From positions 1 through 12,889 of the forward strand of contig JAUVEQ010000036.1 in assembly GCA_030594725.1 (NCBI GenBank): DNA of 12,889 nt, given 5' to 3'. Source of the DNA: Methanobacteriota archaeon (GTDB lineage Archaea; Thermoplasmatota; DTKX01; GCA-020343715). Both the position numbers and the translations under genes were made by a program. The notes below the pieces were generated by a model. The model searched no databases. It saw only the letters and a program-made list of their open reading frames with translations, and had not been told where the DNA came from. Positions 1 to 7,337 of this stretch are shown one piece after another. How positions within the stretch are numbered: the stretch's first letter is position 1; each line of letters opens with the position of its first letter.

Positions 1-84
1 AAGTGCGATCTATGCCTTGATCACACCATACCCGCCTGCGTGGATGCTTGCAAGGTGGACGCGATGACTTTCATCGATGTTTAA
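1..84 (+). CDS. 4Fe-4S ferredoxin, C-terminal end (CooF-like), partial
   Basis: The window opens inside a reading frame whose last 27 residues run from KCDLC to a TAA stop. The pattern C-x2-C, then about eight residues, then PACVDAC is the ligand spacing of a bacterial-type 4Fe-4S ferredoxin domain. It is the style seen in CooF/HycB-like electron-transfer subunits, where the segment PAC-x3-C is typical. The 5' part lies outside the window, so total length and the number of clusters are unknown. It sits 79 bases upstream of cooS in the same direction, and CooF is the known electron partner of CooS in carboxydotrophs. A role as the ferredoxin carrying electrons to or from the CO dehydrogenase is therefore the natural inference. 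It could instead be a ferredoxin of another enzyme, since only the tail is visible. Confidence 0.72.
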   Translation, partial: KCDLCLDHTIPACVDACKVDAMTFIDV

Positions 85-152
85 GGTCACATTAACAAAA
101 TTTGGGTTCCACGGAACGCTATCGAGGAGGATAAAAACTTAAGGGAACGTTC

Positions 153-160
153 GAGGTGAT
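153..160 (+). promoter_or_regulatory. Shine-Dalgarno site of cooS
   Basis: GAGGTGAT lies three bases before the ATG at 164 and matches the archaeal/bacterial anti-Shine-Dalgarno core over GGTGAT. A TAA in the same frame at 140-142 blocks any start further upstream, so this site fixes the cooS start. The remaining spacer (85-152) also has an AGGAGG-like stretch at 125-130 that precedes no start codon of a credible gene. Confidence 0.7.
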
Positions 161-163
161 GAC

Positions 164-2083
164 ATGACACCACCACAAAATAAGACCGCTGACAAGGCGG
201 TAGAATGCATAATGAACGAGGTCAGCGCGAAGGAGGTCTCAACGGCCTGGACCCGATACCAGGAGATGCAACCCCAGTGCGGCTTCGGGGATCTGGGCCT
301 GTGCTGCCGCACCTGCCTGATGGGACCATGCCAGATCCACGTCTACGGTGGAGGTCCCACCAAAGGCATATGCGGTGCGACGGCCTACACGATCGTCGCG
401 AGGAAGATCGTCCGGATGGCGGCTGGAGGATGCGCGGCGCACTCCGACCACGGACGACACATCACCCACGTCCTGAAGGACGTGGCCGAGGGCAAGGCAC
501 CCGCCTACCAGGTGAAGGACCCCGCGAAGCTCAGGTGGGTAGCGGATCACGTGGACATCGCCACCGACGGAAAGGACGACCTCCAGCTCGCTGGCGAGGT
601 GGCAGATGCCATGCTCGAGGAGTTCGCCAGGCAGGACGGGGCGCCACTTCGCTGGACCACGGGCTTCCTTCCGGAGAAGCGCGTTAGGAAGTTCAATCGC
701 CTTGGTGTGCTCCCCACGAACATCAACACCCATATCGCCGAGGCCCTCCACCGAACCCACGTCGGCGTGGACGCCGACCCCGTACCCCTCATCTTCCTGG
801 CCATCAAGGTGGCCATCGCGGACCTCGCAGGGGAGCACATATCCACCGACGTTAGTGATATCCTCTTCGGCACTCCGCGGTACAACCGCACCGTCACCAA
901 CATGGGAGCGCTGGACTCGAAGATGGTGAACATCGCCGTCCACGGCCACAACCCGGTCCTTCCTGAGGTCATGCTCGATGTCATGGAAGAGCTGAAGGAC
1001 GAGGCCAAGGCGGTTGGTGCCGAGGGCATCAACCTGGTAGGCATCTGCTGCACTGGCAACGAGATACTGATGCGCCGCGGCATCCCCATCGCGGGCAATT
1101 TCTCGTCCCAGGAGCACATCCTCCTGACGGGTGTCATCGACGCCATGGTGTTCGACATGCAATGCATCATGCCGGGCATCGCCCCCATCGCCCAGGGCCA
1201 GCACACGGAGCTCATCTCCACCTCGGACGTGGCCCGTATCGTCTCCGACACTCACATCGAGTTCCATCCCGAGACGGCAACAGAGGACGGTAAGAAGATC
1301 GTCAGGATGGCCATCGCGGCCTTCCAGAACCGGGACAAGGACACGATCCTCATCCCCGATGTTACCGAGGACACCATCGCGGGCTTCTCAGTGGAGCAGA
1401 TCATGGATATCCTCTCCTCGTTGAACCCGGACAACCCGATACGGGCGCTGAACGACGCCATCCGCTCAGGGGAGCTCAAGGGCGTCGTGCTGCTCGCGGG
1501 ATGCAACAACCAGAAGCAACCCCACGACATCACACACCTGAAGTTCGTGCAGGAGATGGCCATGAACGACGTGCTGTGCGTTGCCACCGGCTGCATAGCC
1601 ATCGCCGCGGCGAAGGAGGGCTACATGGCAGCCGACAGCGGGGAGCGCTTCGCTGGGCCTGGACTCAAGGCCTTCCTCGACCGATTGAGCGCTGCCGCGG
1701 GGATGCCCATCCCCGTGGTCTGGCACATGGGCTCGTGCGTGGACAACTCCCGGGCGGCGGACCTCGCCACGCTCATGGCCAATGACCTTGATGTCGACAT
1801 CCACAATCTGCCCTTCGGGGCGGGAGCACCGGAGGCCATGGCGGAGAAGGCCGTGGTCATCGGTTCCTGGTGCGTCGCCCTCGGGTGGCCCACCTACGTG
1901 GGGGTGCAGCCCTTCATCTACGGGAGCCCCCTGGTGACCGAGGTAGCGGTGAACACCGCCCGCGATGTCTACGGTGGCTTCTTCATCTTCGACTCGGACC
2001 CCGTGGTGGGAGCCAAGAGGGTGCTGGAGGAGCTTGAATATCGGAGATGGCGTCTATTCTCCTCAGGGGGACTGAGACCATGA
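164..2083 (+). CDS. cooS: Ni-Fe carbon monoxide dehydrogenase, CooS type (catalytic subunit)
   Basis: A 639-residue protein that reversibly oxidises CO to CO2 at the Ni-Fe-S C-cluster; next to acsB it should supply CO for acetyl-CoA synthesis. Six N-terminal cysteines (39, 47, 48, 51, 56, 70) provide the D- and B-cluster ligands. The histidine ladder H93, H96, H99, H102 of the proton path follows. C-cluster ligands are all present: His260 in HGHNP, the Cys295/296 pair in GICCTGNE, Cys334 in MQCIMP, Cys447 in AGCNN, Cys477 in TGC and Cys525 in GSCVDNS. Length and numbering match monofunctional CooS such as CODH-II of Carboxydothermus, as recalled, rather than archaeal CdhA, which is longer and has extra ferredoxin-like clusters. 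The start is set by the strong ribosome site. The TGA stop overlaps the acsB ATG, implying translational coupling. It may serve as the AcsA of a bifunctional CODH/ACS. Confidence 0.96.
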   Translation: MTPPQNKTADKAVECIMNEVSAKEVSTAWTRYQEMQPQCGFGDLGLCCRTCLMGPCQIHVYGGGPTKGICGATAYTIVARKIVRMAAGGCAAHSDHGRHITHVLKDVAEGKAPAYQVKDPAKLRWVADHVDIATDGKDDLQLAGEVADAMLEEFARQDGAPLRWTTGFLPEKRVRKFNRLGVLPTNINTHIAEALHRTHVGVDADPVPLIFLAIKVAIADLAGEHISTDVSDILFGTPRYNRTVTNMGALDSKMVNIAVHGHNPVLPEVMLDVMEELKDEAKAVGAEGINLVGICCTGNEILMRRGIPIAGNFSSQEHILLTGVIDAMVFDMQCIMPGIAPIAQGQHTELISTSDVARIVSDTHIEFHPETATEDGKKIVRMAIAAFQNRDKDTILIPDVTEDTIAGFSVEQIMDILSSLNPDNPIRALNDAIRSGELKGVVLLAGCNNQKQPHDITHLKFVQEMAMNDVLCVATGCIAIAAAKEGYMAADSGERFAGPGLKAFLDRLSAAAGMPIPVVWHMGSCVDNSRAADLATLMANDLDVDIHNLPFGAGAPEAMAEKAVVIGSWCVALGWPTYVGVQPFIYGSPLVTEVAVNTARDVYGGFFIFDSDPVVGAKRVLEELEYRRWRLFSSGGLRP

Positions 2084-4221
2084 CGCTGACGCCTCTAGAG
2101 CTCTACAAGCGCGCCATCGACGGTGCCATCATCGCCGTCGGCTACGCCGACCAACTGCTCAACCAGGCCATCAACGAACTGGGTGCCGACAAGGAGGTAG
2201 AGTACCCCGACACCGCCTACGAGGTCCCAGTTGTTTACGGCTTCACCGACTTCGAGGTCCACACGCTGAACGACCTGCCCCAGGTGATCGGTTACGCCCG
2301 CAAGCGCATCGTGGAGGTCCCGACGCTGGAGAACGCCATGATAGCGGGGGAGTCGACGCTGTTCGCCGCCGACGTGGTGGAGGTGATCAAGTACGCGTGG
2401 GACGAGAACCCCTACGCCCACAAGACCCCCGAGCAAGGGTTCGTGGGAGACACCTGGGTCCGCAAACTGGGCATCTCGCTGGTGGACGACACCATCCCGG
2501 GCGCTGCGGTGCTGGTAGGCAAGTGCCCCGACCCCGAGGCGTTGGCTAAGATCGTCGTCGACCTACAGAACAAGGGAATGCTCATCATGGCGACCTTCGA
2601 CACCATCCAGCAGATAAGGGAACAGAACATCAAGGTCGGCCTGGAGATCATGCTGTACCCCCTGGGCTACTTCACCGCCGTCATCCACGCGGTGAACATC
2701 GCCGTCCGGTCGGGCAACACCTTCGGCGGCGTCCCCCGGGGTCACACCCAGGAGCTGAGGGACTACATGCGCAAGCGCCTGAAGGCCTTCGTGCTCCACT
2801 TCGGTCCCCACGACTTCGTTAAGGTCACCGCCGAGTTCGGCGCCATGTACTGTGGCTTCCCGACCATCACCGACCAGCCGCTGACGGAGGAGATCCCCGA
2901 CATGTTCGTTTACGAACCGGACTACTCGAAGATGGTCCAGCGCGCCATCGAGATCCGGCCCATCAGCGTCAAGCTCAAGGAGATCGGCATCCCGGTGCCC
3001 TTCGGCCCCGCCTTCGAGGGCGAGTCCATCCGCAAGGGCGACATGTACTTCGAGGCCGGCGGCACCCGTACCCCCGCCTTCGAGATCGTACACATGCGAG
3101 AGAACCGGGACGATGTGGAGGACGGGAAGATCGAGCTCATCGGCCCAGACCTGGACGAGATCGAGGAGGGTGCGCGCATTCCGCTCGCCATCGTCGTGGA
3201 GGTCTACGGCAAGAAGATGCAGGATGACTTCGAGAGCGTGGTCGAGCGTCGCATACATCAGTTCATGAACTTCACCAACGGCGGGTGGCACACAGGCCAG
3301 CGCGACCTGATATGGATCCGCATGTCGAAGGACGCCAAGGCCAAGGGTCTCCGGATCAAGGACATCGGGAAGATCATGCACGCCAAGATCAAGGACGAGT
3401 TCGGCGGGATCATCGACCGTGTTCAGGTGAAGATCATCACCCTGGAGGACGAGATGCAGAAGTACCTGCCCGCAGCCCAGGAGAAGTACACCATCCGCGA
3501 CGAGCGCATCTCCGGCCTGCTGGACGAGGCGGTGGACACCTTCTACACCTGCACGCTGTGCCAGTCCTTCGCACCGAAACACGTCTGCGTCATCTCACCC
3601 GAGAGGCTGGGCCTGTGCGGTGCCATCAACTGGCTGGATGCCAAGGCATCCAAGGAGATCGCCCCGACGGGACCCAACCAGCCAATTACCATCGGCAAGT
3701 GCATAGACCCGGTGAAAGGCGAATGGGAGGGTGTGAACGAGCAGGTGATCCGCGACTCCCAAGGCAAGGTGGACAGGTTCTGCATGTACACCATCATGGA
3801 CAACCCGACCACCAGCTGTGGGTGCTTCGAGTGCATCATCGGGATCATACCCGAGGCGAACGGCATCATGGTGGTAAACCGCGAGTTCGGCGGCATGACC
3901 CCCGCGGGCATCAAGTTCTCCACCCTGGCCGGTTCGGTCGGCGGTGGCGAGCAGACCCCGGGCTTCCTGGGCGTCGGGCGCCAGTACCTCTACTCCAAGA
4001 AGTTCATCCCGGCCGACGGTGGTTTCCACAGGCTGGTATGGATGCCTAAGCAGCTGAAGGACTCACTGGAGGACCACCTCCGCAAGAGGTGCGAGGATCT
4101 TAACACGCCCGATTTCTACGACAAGATCGCCACGGAGGAGGACGCCGAGACCTCCGAGGAGCTCCTCGAGTTCCTCACGGAGAAGGGGCATCCAGCGCTC
4201 ACCATGGACATGATGTTCTAG
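2080..4221 (+). CDS. acsB: Acetyl-CoA synthase, bacterial full-length type (AcsB)
   Basis: Condenses CO, the methyl group of methyl-CFeSP and CoA into acetyl-CoA at the Ni-Ni-[4Fe-4S] A-cluster. The 713-residue protein keeps the whole bacterial three-domain layout, including the N-terminal domain of roughly 300 residues that docks on CODH; this domain is missing from archaeal CdhC. A-cluster ligands are Cys491, 494, 503 and 513 (TCTLCQ, HVCV, GLCG) plus Cys580 and Cys582 in the SCGC motif. They have exactly the spacing of Moorella AcsB with a constant offset of 15. The C-terminus KGHPALTMD is also typical. I chose the ATG at 2080, whose first bases overlap the cooS stop (ATGA), with a GGGGGA site about ten bases upstream. 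An in-frame ATG at 2047 would add eleven residues that do not resemble the family. It is followed after 35 bases by acsD. Confidence 0.96.
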   Translation: MTLTPLELYKRAIDGAIIAVGYADQLLNQAINELGADKEVEYPDTAYEVPVVYGFTDFEVHTLNDLPQVIGYARKRIVEVPTLENAMIAGESTLFAADVVEVIKYAWDENPYAHKTPEQGFVGDTWVRKLGISLVDDTIPGAAVLVGKCPDPEALAKIVVDLQNKGMLIMATFDTIQQIREQNIKVGLEIMLYPLGYFTAVIHAVNIAVRSGNTFGGVPRGHTQELRDYMRKRLKAFVLHFGPHDFVKVTAEFGAMYCGFPTITDQPLTEEIPDMFVYEPDYSKMVQRAIEIRPISVKLKEIGIPVPFGPAFEGESIRKGDMYFEAGGTRTPAFEIVHMRENRDDVEDGKIELIGPDLDEIEEGARIPLAIVVEVYGKKMQDDFESVVERRIHQFMNFTNGGWHTGQRDLIWIRMSKDAKAKGLRIKDIGKIMHAKIKDEFGGIIDRVQVKIITLEDEMQKYLPAAQEKYTIRDERISGLLDEAVDTFYTCTLCQSFAPKHVCVISPERLGLCGAINWLDAKASKEIAPTGPNQPITIGKCIDPVKGEWEGVNEQVIRDSQGKVDRFCMYTIMDNPTTSCGCFECIIGIIPEANGIMVVNREFGGMTPAGIKFSTLAGSVGGGEQTPGFLGVGRQYLYSKKFIPADGGFHRLVWMPKQLKDSLEDHLRKRCEDLNTPDFYDKIATEEDAETSEELLEFLTEKGHPALTMDMMF

Positions 4222-4256
4222 GGCAAGGGTCACATTCAATCAGGAGGAAGGATACC

Positions 4257-5213
4257 ATGAAGGTCGAATGGCCTACTGAGAAGATACCAGGTTCGATCGG
4301 TTCGATCGTCCTAGGCAAGACGGCGGAGGATGGTGGGACCCGCAAGGTCTCCTACACCATCGGGGGAGGGAAATCCATGCCCTTCATCCGCGCCGAGAAC
4401 GGCACACCCAACAGACCTCGCATCGCCATGGAGGTGCACTCTGCCAAGCCCGATTTCAAGGCCATGGCGGCCGAGGAGCTGGCGGGGGTCCTGGACGACC
4501 CTGTCGCCTGGGCTAAGGCCTGCGAGAACGATTGGGGAGCGGACCTTGTCTGCCTCAAGTTCACCGGGGCCAATCCCGACGGCGAGGATTGCTCCGTTGA
4601 CGAGACCGCAGCCCTGGCCAAGGAGGTCCTTGGTTCTGTGGGGGTGCCCTTGATGTTCTACGGTTGCGGGGATGAATCGAAGGACTCCCAGATCATGTCC
4701 GCCATCGGTGACATGATCCGCCCGGAGGGTGCCGTCATCGGAGTGGCCGAGGCGGACAGTTACAAGTCCATGGCCGCCGCGGCCATTGCTTTCAACACCC
4801 ACCTGGTATCATTCTCGAACCTGGACATCAACCTGGCCAAGCAGCTCAACATCCTCCTGCTCGAGTACGACTTCCCCGCAGAACGTATCATCATGGACCC
4901 CCTGCAGGGAGCCCTGGGTTACGGTGTGGAGTACAGCTTCTCCGTCATAGAGAGGATACGCCTGGCGGCCCTGGCGGGCGACAAGACCATCCAGATGCCC
5001 ATGATCTGCGACGCCTCCGTGGGCAACAACTACCGCGAGGCCTACGAGCCCTCGGACATCTGGGGAGAGGCCAATACCCGGTCCATCCTCTGGGAGGGCG
5101 TCACTGCCATGTCCTCCTTGACCGGAGGGGCGGACCTGGTGATCATCCGGTGTCCCAGTTCGACCAAGTATATCAACCGGATGCTTGACCGCCTGATGGG
5201 AGGTGGTGACTGA
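4257..5213 (+). CDS. acsD: Corrinoid iron-sulfur protein small subunit (AcsD / CdhD family)
   Basis: The 318-residue small subunit of the corrinoid iron-sulfur protein (CFeSP), a TIM-barrel partner that holds AcsC and helps cradle the cobalamin. Recognisable family segments are the N-terminal GSIGSIVLGKT-like opening, IAMEVHSAKP near residue 57, LVCLKFTGANPDG around 97-109, IIMDPLQGALGYG around 211-223 and the C-terminal TGGADLVIIRCPSS. Length agrees with bacterial AcsD (about 320) rather than methanogen CdhD, which is longer. A clear AGGAGGAAG ribosome site at 4242-4250 supports the ATG at 4257. It lies 35 bases after acsB, and its TGA shares one base with the acsC start, so the two CFeSP subunits are probably translationally coupled and made in equal amounts. 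The spacer in front shares a nine-base word, GGTCACATT, with the spacer in front of cooS. Confidence 0.94.
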   Translation: MKVEWPTEKIPGSIGSIVLGKTAEDGGTRKVSYTIGGGKSMPFIRAENGTPNRPRIAMEVHSAKPDFKAMAAEELAGVLDDPVAWAKACENDWGADLVCLKFTGANPDGEDCSVDETAALAKEVLGSVGVPLMFYGCGDESKDSQIMSAIGDMIRPEGAVIGVAEADSYKSMAAAAIAFNTHLVSFSNLDINLAKQLNILLLEYDFPAERIIMDPLQGALGYGVEYSFSVIERIRLAALAGDKTIQMPMICDASVGNNYREAYEPSDIWGEANTRSILWEGVTAMSSLTGGADLVIIRCPSSTKYINRMLDRLMGGGD

Positions 5214-6535
5214 TGGGACTCAGCGCTATCGAGATCTACAAGTTGCTTCCAAAGACCAATTGTGGTGAATGCGGGGTCCCCACCTGTCTGGCCTTCGCCA
5301 TGCAGCTGGCCAACATGAAGGTCGAGCTGTCCGCCTGTCCCCATGTTGATGCTGCGGGAGAGGAGGCCCTGGGCGCCGCCTCTGCGCCGCCCATCAAGCT
5401 GGTGACCGTGGGCGACGGGGAAGGCAAGCTGGAGCTGGGCGACGAGACGGTCCTCTTCAGGCATGAGAAGACCTTCTATCACGCACCACCCCTGGTGGGA
5501 GTCGTCGAGGACGGCTGGGACGCCGATGCCATCAAGACGAGGGCCGCAGACGTGAAGGCCCTTGTCTTCGATCGTGTGGGTCGCGAGGAGGGCATGAACG
5601 CCGTGGCCGTCTGGCACACCTCGGGAGACATGGCAGCGGCCGCCACCACGGCAAAGGAGGCATCCGGTATGCCCCTGGTCCTCATCGGCTCGGACGAGGG
5701 CGCGATGAAGGCAGCCCTGGGAGCCGTGGGTGGCGACAAGCCCCTGATCGTGTCCGCCGAGGCCGGCTCGAACGCTGCCATGGTGGCACTGGCCAAGGAG
5801 CACGGGTGCCCGGTGGCAGTGGGCTCCGACGGCGGGCTTGAGGGCCTGGTCGACGAGTTGAAGGCGGCCAAGGACGCGGGCGTCGAGAACATCGTCATGC
5901 TGATGCGAGGCGAGCTGGGCGACCTGTTCAACGACCTGGTCGCCGTCCGGAGGCTGGCCATCAACAAGAGCTTCCGCGAGCTGGGCTATCCGTCGATGAC
6001 CATCATCGAGGGCGACGACGAGATCGAGACCACGCTGGAGGCCGCGACCCTCTTGATGAAGTACTCTTCGATGCTGGTCCTGCGCAACTACTCTCCCGAG
6101 CTCATCCTGCCCATGGTGACCATACGGCTCAACATCTACACCGACCCGCAGAAGCCCATCCAGGTCAAACCGGCCATCTACAAGGTGGGTGACCCGGGGC
6201 CCGACGCGCCGTTCATGCTCACGTCCAACTTCTCCCTCACCTACTTCTCCGTGGAGGGCGACGTCGACAAGAGCAAGGTGCCAAGTCGCATCCTGGTCAT
6301 CGACACCGAGGGTCTCTCGGTCCTCACGGCCTTCGCGGCCGGGAAGATGGAACCGGACAAGATGGCCGATGCCATCGAGGCATCGGGTATCGCAGACGAG
6401 CTGAACCACAAGAAGCTCATCATTCCTGGAATGATCGCAAGGGCCAGCGGCAAGCTGGCAGAGCTGACCGGATGGGAGATAATCGTCGGGCCCAGGGAGA
6501 GCACTGGCATACCCAAGTTCCTTCGGGAGCTCTGA
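5213..6535 (+). CDS. acsC: Corrinoid iron-sulfur protein large subunit (AcsC / CdhE family)
   Basis: The 440-residue large subunit of CFeSP, which carries the methyl group on cobalamin between AcsE and AcsB. The N-terminal domain binds one 4Fe-4S cluster through Cys17, Cys20, Cys25 and Cys42 (NCGECGVPTC, then SAC), the invariant AcsC pattern. The middle part is the TIM barrel, with LIVSAEAG near 180. The last roughly 120 residues, from YFSVEGDVD through LIIPGMIARASG to the end GPRESTGIPKFLREL, form the cobalamin-binding domain. Length is close to Moorella AcsC. The ATG overlaps the acsD stop by one base and is preceded by GGAGGTGGTGA, a strong ribosome site. It is the last gene of the + strand operon; the next gene, cooC, is convergent and begins its stop codon 13 bases away, with no obvious T-run terminator between them. 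Confidence 0.95.
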   Translation: MGLSAIEIYKLLPKTNCGECGVPTCLAFAMQLANMKVELSACPHVDAAGEEALGAASAPPIKLVTVGDGEGKLELGDETVLFRHEKTFYHAPPLVGVVEDGWDADAIKTRAADVKALVFDRVGREEGMNAVAVWHTSGDMAAAATTAKEASGMPLVLIGSDEGAMKAALGAVGGDKPLIVSAEAGSNAAMVALAKEHGCPVAVGSDGGLEGLVDELKAAKDAGVENIVMLMRGELGDLFNDLVAVRRLAINKSFRELGYPSMTIIEGDDEIETTLEAATLLMKYSSMLVLRNYSPELILPMVTIRLNIYTDPQKPIQVKPAIYKVGDPGPDAPFMLTSNFSLTYFSVEGDVDKSKVPSRILVIDTEGLSVLTAFAAGKMEPDKMADAIEASGIADELNHKKLIIPGMIARASGKLAELTGWEIIVGPRESTGIPKFLREL

Positions 6536-6548
6536 TTGAGGGACGACC

Positions 6549-7304
6549 TCACATACCGGGAATGTGGCGCTTCGCTATGTCCTGCACCGCACGGTATGCC
6601 TTCGATCGGCTGTCGATCTTCATGAGTGGCGTCCCGTCGAGGGATGTCTCCTGGAGCTTGGGATCCATGGGTAGCAGGTTGACCTCATCGAACCCGAACT
6701 CCTCGGCAAGGGGCTTGAGGGCATCGCCGTCGTTGGCCCGGCTCACCACGAGATGGAAGTGCTTGACGTTGAGCTCCATCTCAATGGCCAGATCCCGGAC
6801 CCTTGCGGCGCTCTCGATGCCGATGCGGGAGGGGTCCGAGAGGAGGAACATGGCGTCCACGTTGTTGGTGGTGCGCCGGGAGAGGTGTTCGAGACCAGCC
6901 TCGTTGTCCATGACCACGTAGGGGTAGCCCTCCCCCAGGTTGTCCATGAAGGTCCTGAGGACCGAGTTGACGTAGCAGTAGCATCCCGTCCCCTCGGGCC
7001 TGCCCATCACCAGAAGGTCGAAGTCGTCCTCCTCGGCCATGGCGGTCCGGACCTTCATCTCCACGTACTGGGGCTTGGAGATGCCGGCGGGCAGGTCGTC
7101 CTTGCCCTTCAGTAGGTCCTCGCGCAGGTCCCCTATTGTCTGGCACTGGCCCGTGCCGAGCATGGCTCCCAGGCAGCTGTTGGGATCGGCGTCGATGGCC
7201 AGGACGGGGGTCTTGCCCTTCTCTACCAGGTGGCGTACCATCAGGCTGGAGAACGTGGTCTTGCCGGTACCACCCTTGCCGGCCACTGCAATGCGCACGG
7301 TCAT
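6549..7304 (-). CDS. cooC: CooC-family nickel-insertion ATPase
   Basis: A 251-residue MinD/SIMIBI-class P-loop ATPase that matures Ni-CO dehydrogenase (or acetyl-CoA synthase, as the related AcsF does) by delivering nickel at the cost of ATP. The deviant Walker A motif GKGGTGKTT is at residues 9-17, AIDADPN at 36-42 is the switch/Walker A' region, and the CooC-specific metal-binding pair Cys108-x-Cys110 lies in GCYCYVNSVLR. VVMDNEAGLEHLSR is the Walker B/switch region typical of CooC. The start follows GAGGT about seven bases upstream and lies 33 bases after the end of acsV, so acsV-cooC is probably one transcript. It converges on acsC. CooC versus AcsF cannot be separated by eye, but the CxC motif and neighbouring cooS make the general function secure. 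Confidence 0.93.
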   Translation of the reverse strand: MTVRIAVAGKGGTGKTTFSSLMVRHLVEKGKTPVLAIDADPNSCLGAMLGTGQCQTIGDLREDLLKGKDDLPAGISKPQYVEMKVRTAMAEEDDFDLLVMGRPEGTGCYCYVNSVLRTFMDNLGEGYPYVVMDNEAGLEHLSRRTTNNVDAMFLLSDPSRIGIESAARVRDLAIEMELNVKHFHLVVSRANDGDALKPLAEEFGFDEVNLLPMDPKLQETSLDGTPLMKIDSRSKAYRAVQDIAKRHIPGM

Positions 7305-7337
7305 TTCGGAACCTCGTCCAGTAGCAAGGTACTGCGG

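Noticed and set aside
239..1267. Long open frame on the - strand antisense to cooS
   Set aside because: It lies entirely within cooS, whose cysteine and histidine ligands are all intact. The antisense product has low-complexity His/Asp/Gly-rich composition typical of mirror frames in GC-rich genes.
2047..2079. Upstream ATG at 2047 as the acsB start
   Set aside because: It would add eleven residues unlike the family and overlap cooS by 37 bases. The ATG at 2080 gives the usual stop-start overlap and family-like N-terminus.
5042..6409. 455-codon open frame on the - strand antisense to acsD/acsC
   Set aside because: Its length is impressive, but it crosses two well-supported overlapping genes and its product is rich in His, Gly, Asp and Leu without any domain motif. 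It is a GC-driven mirror frame.
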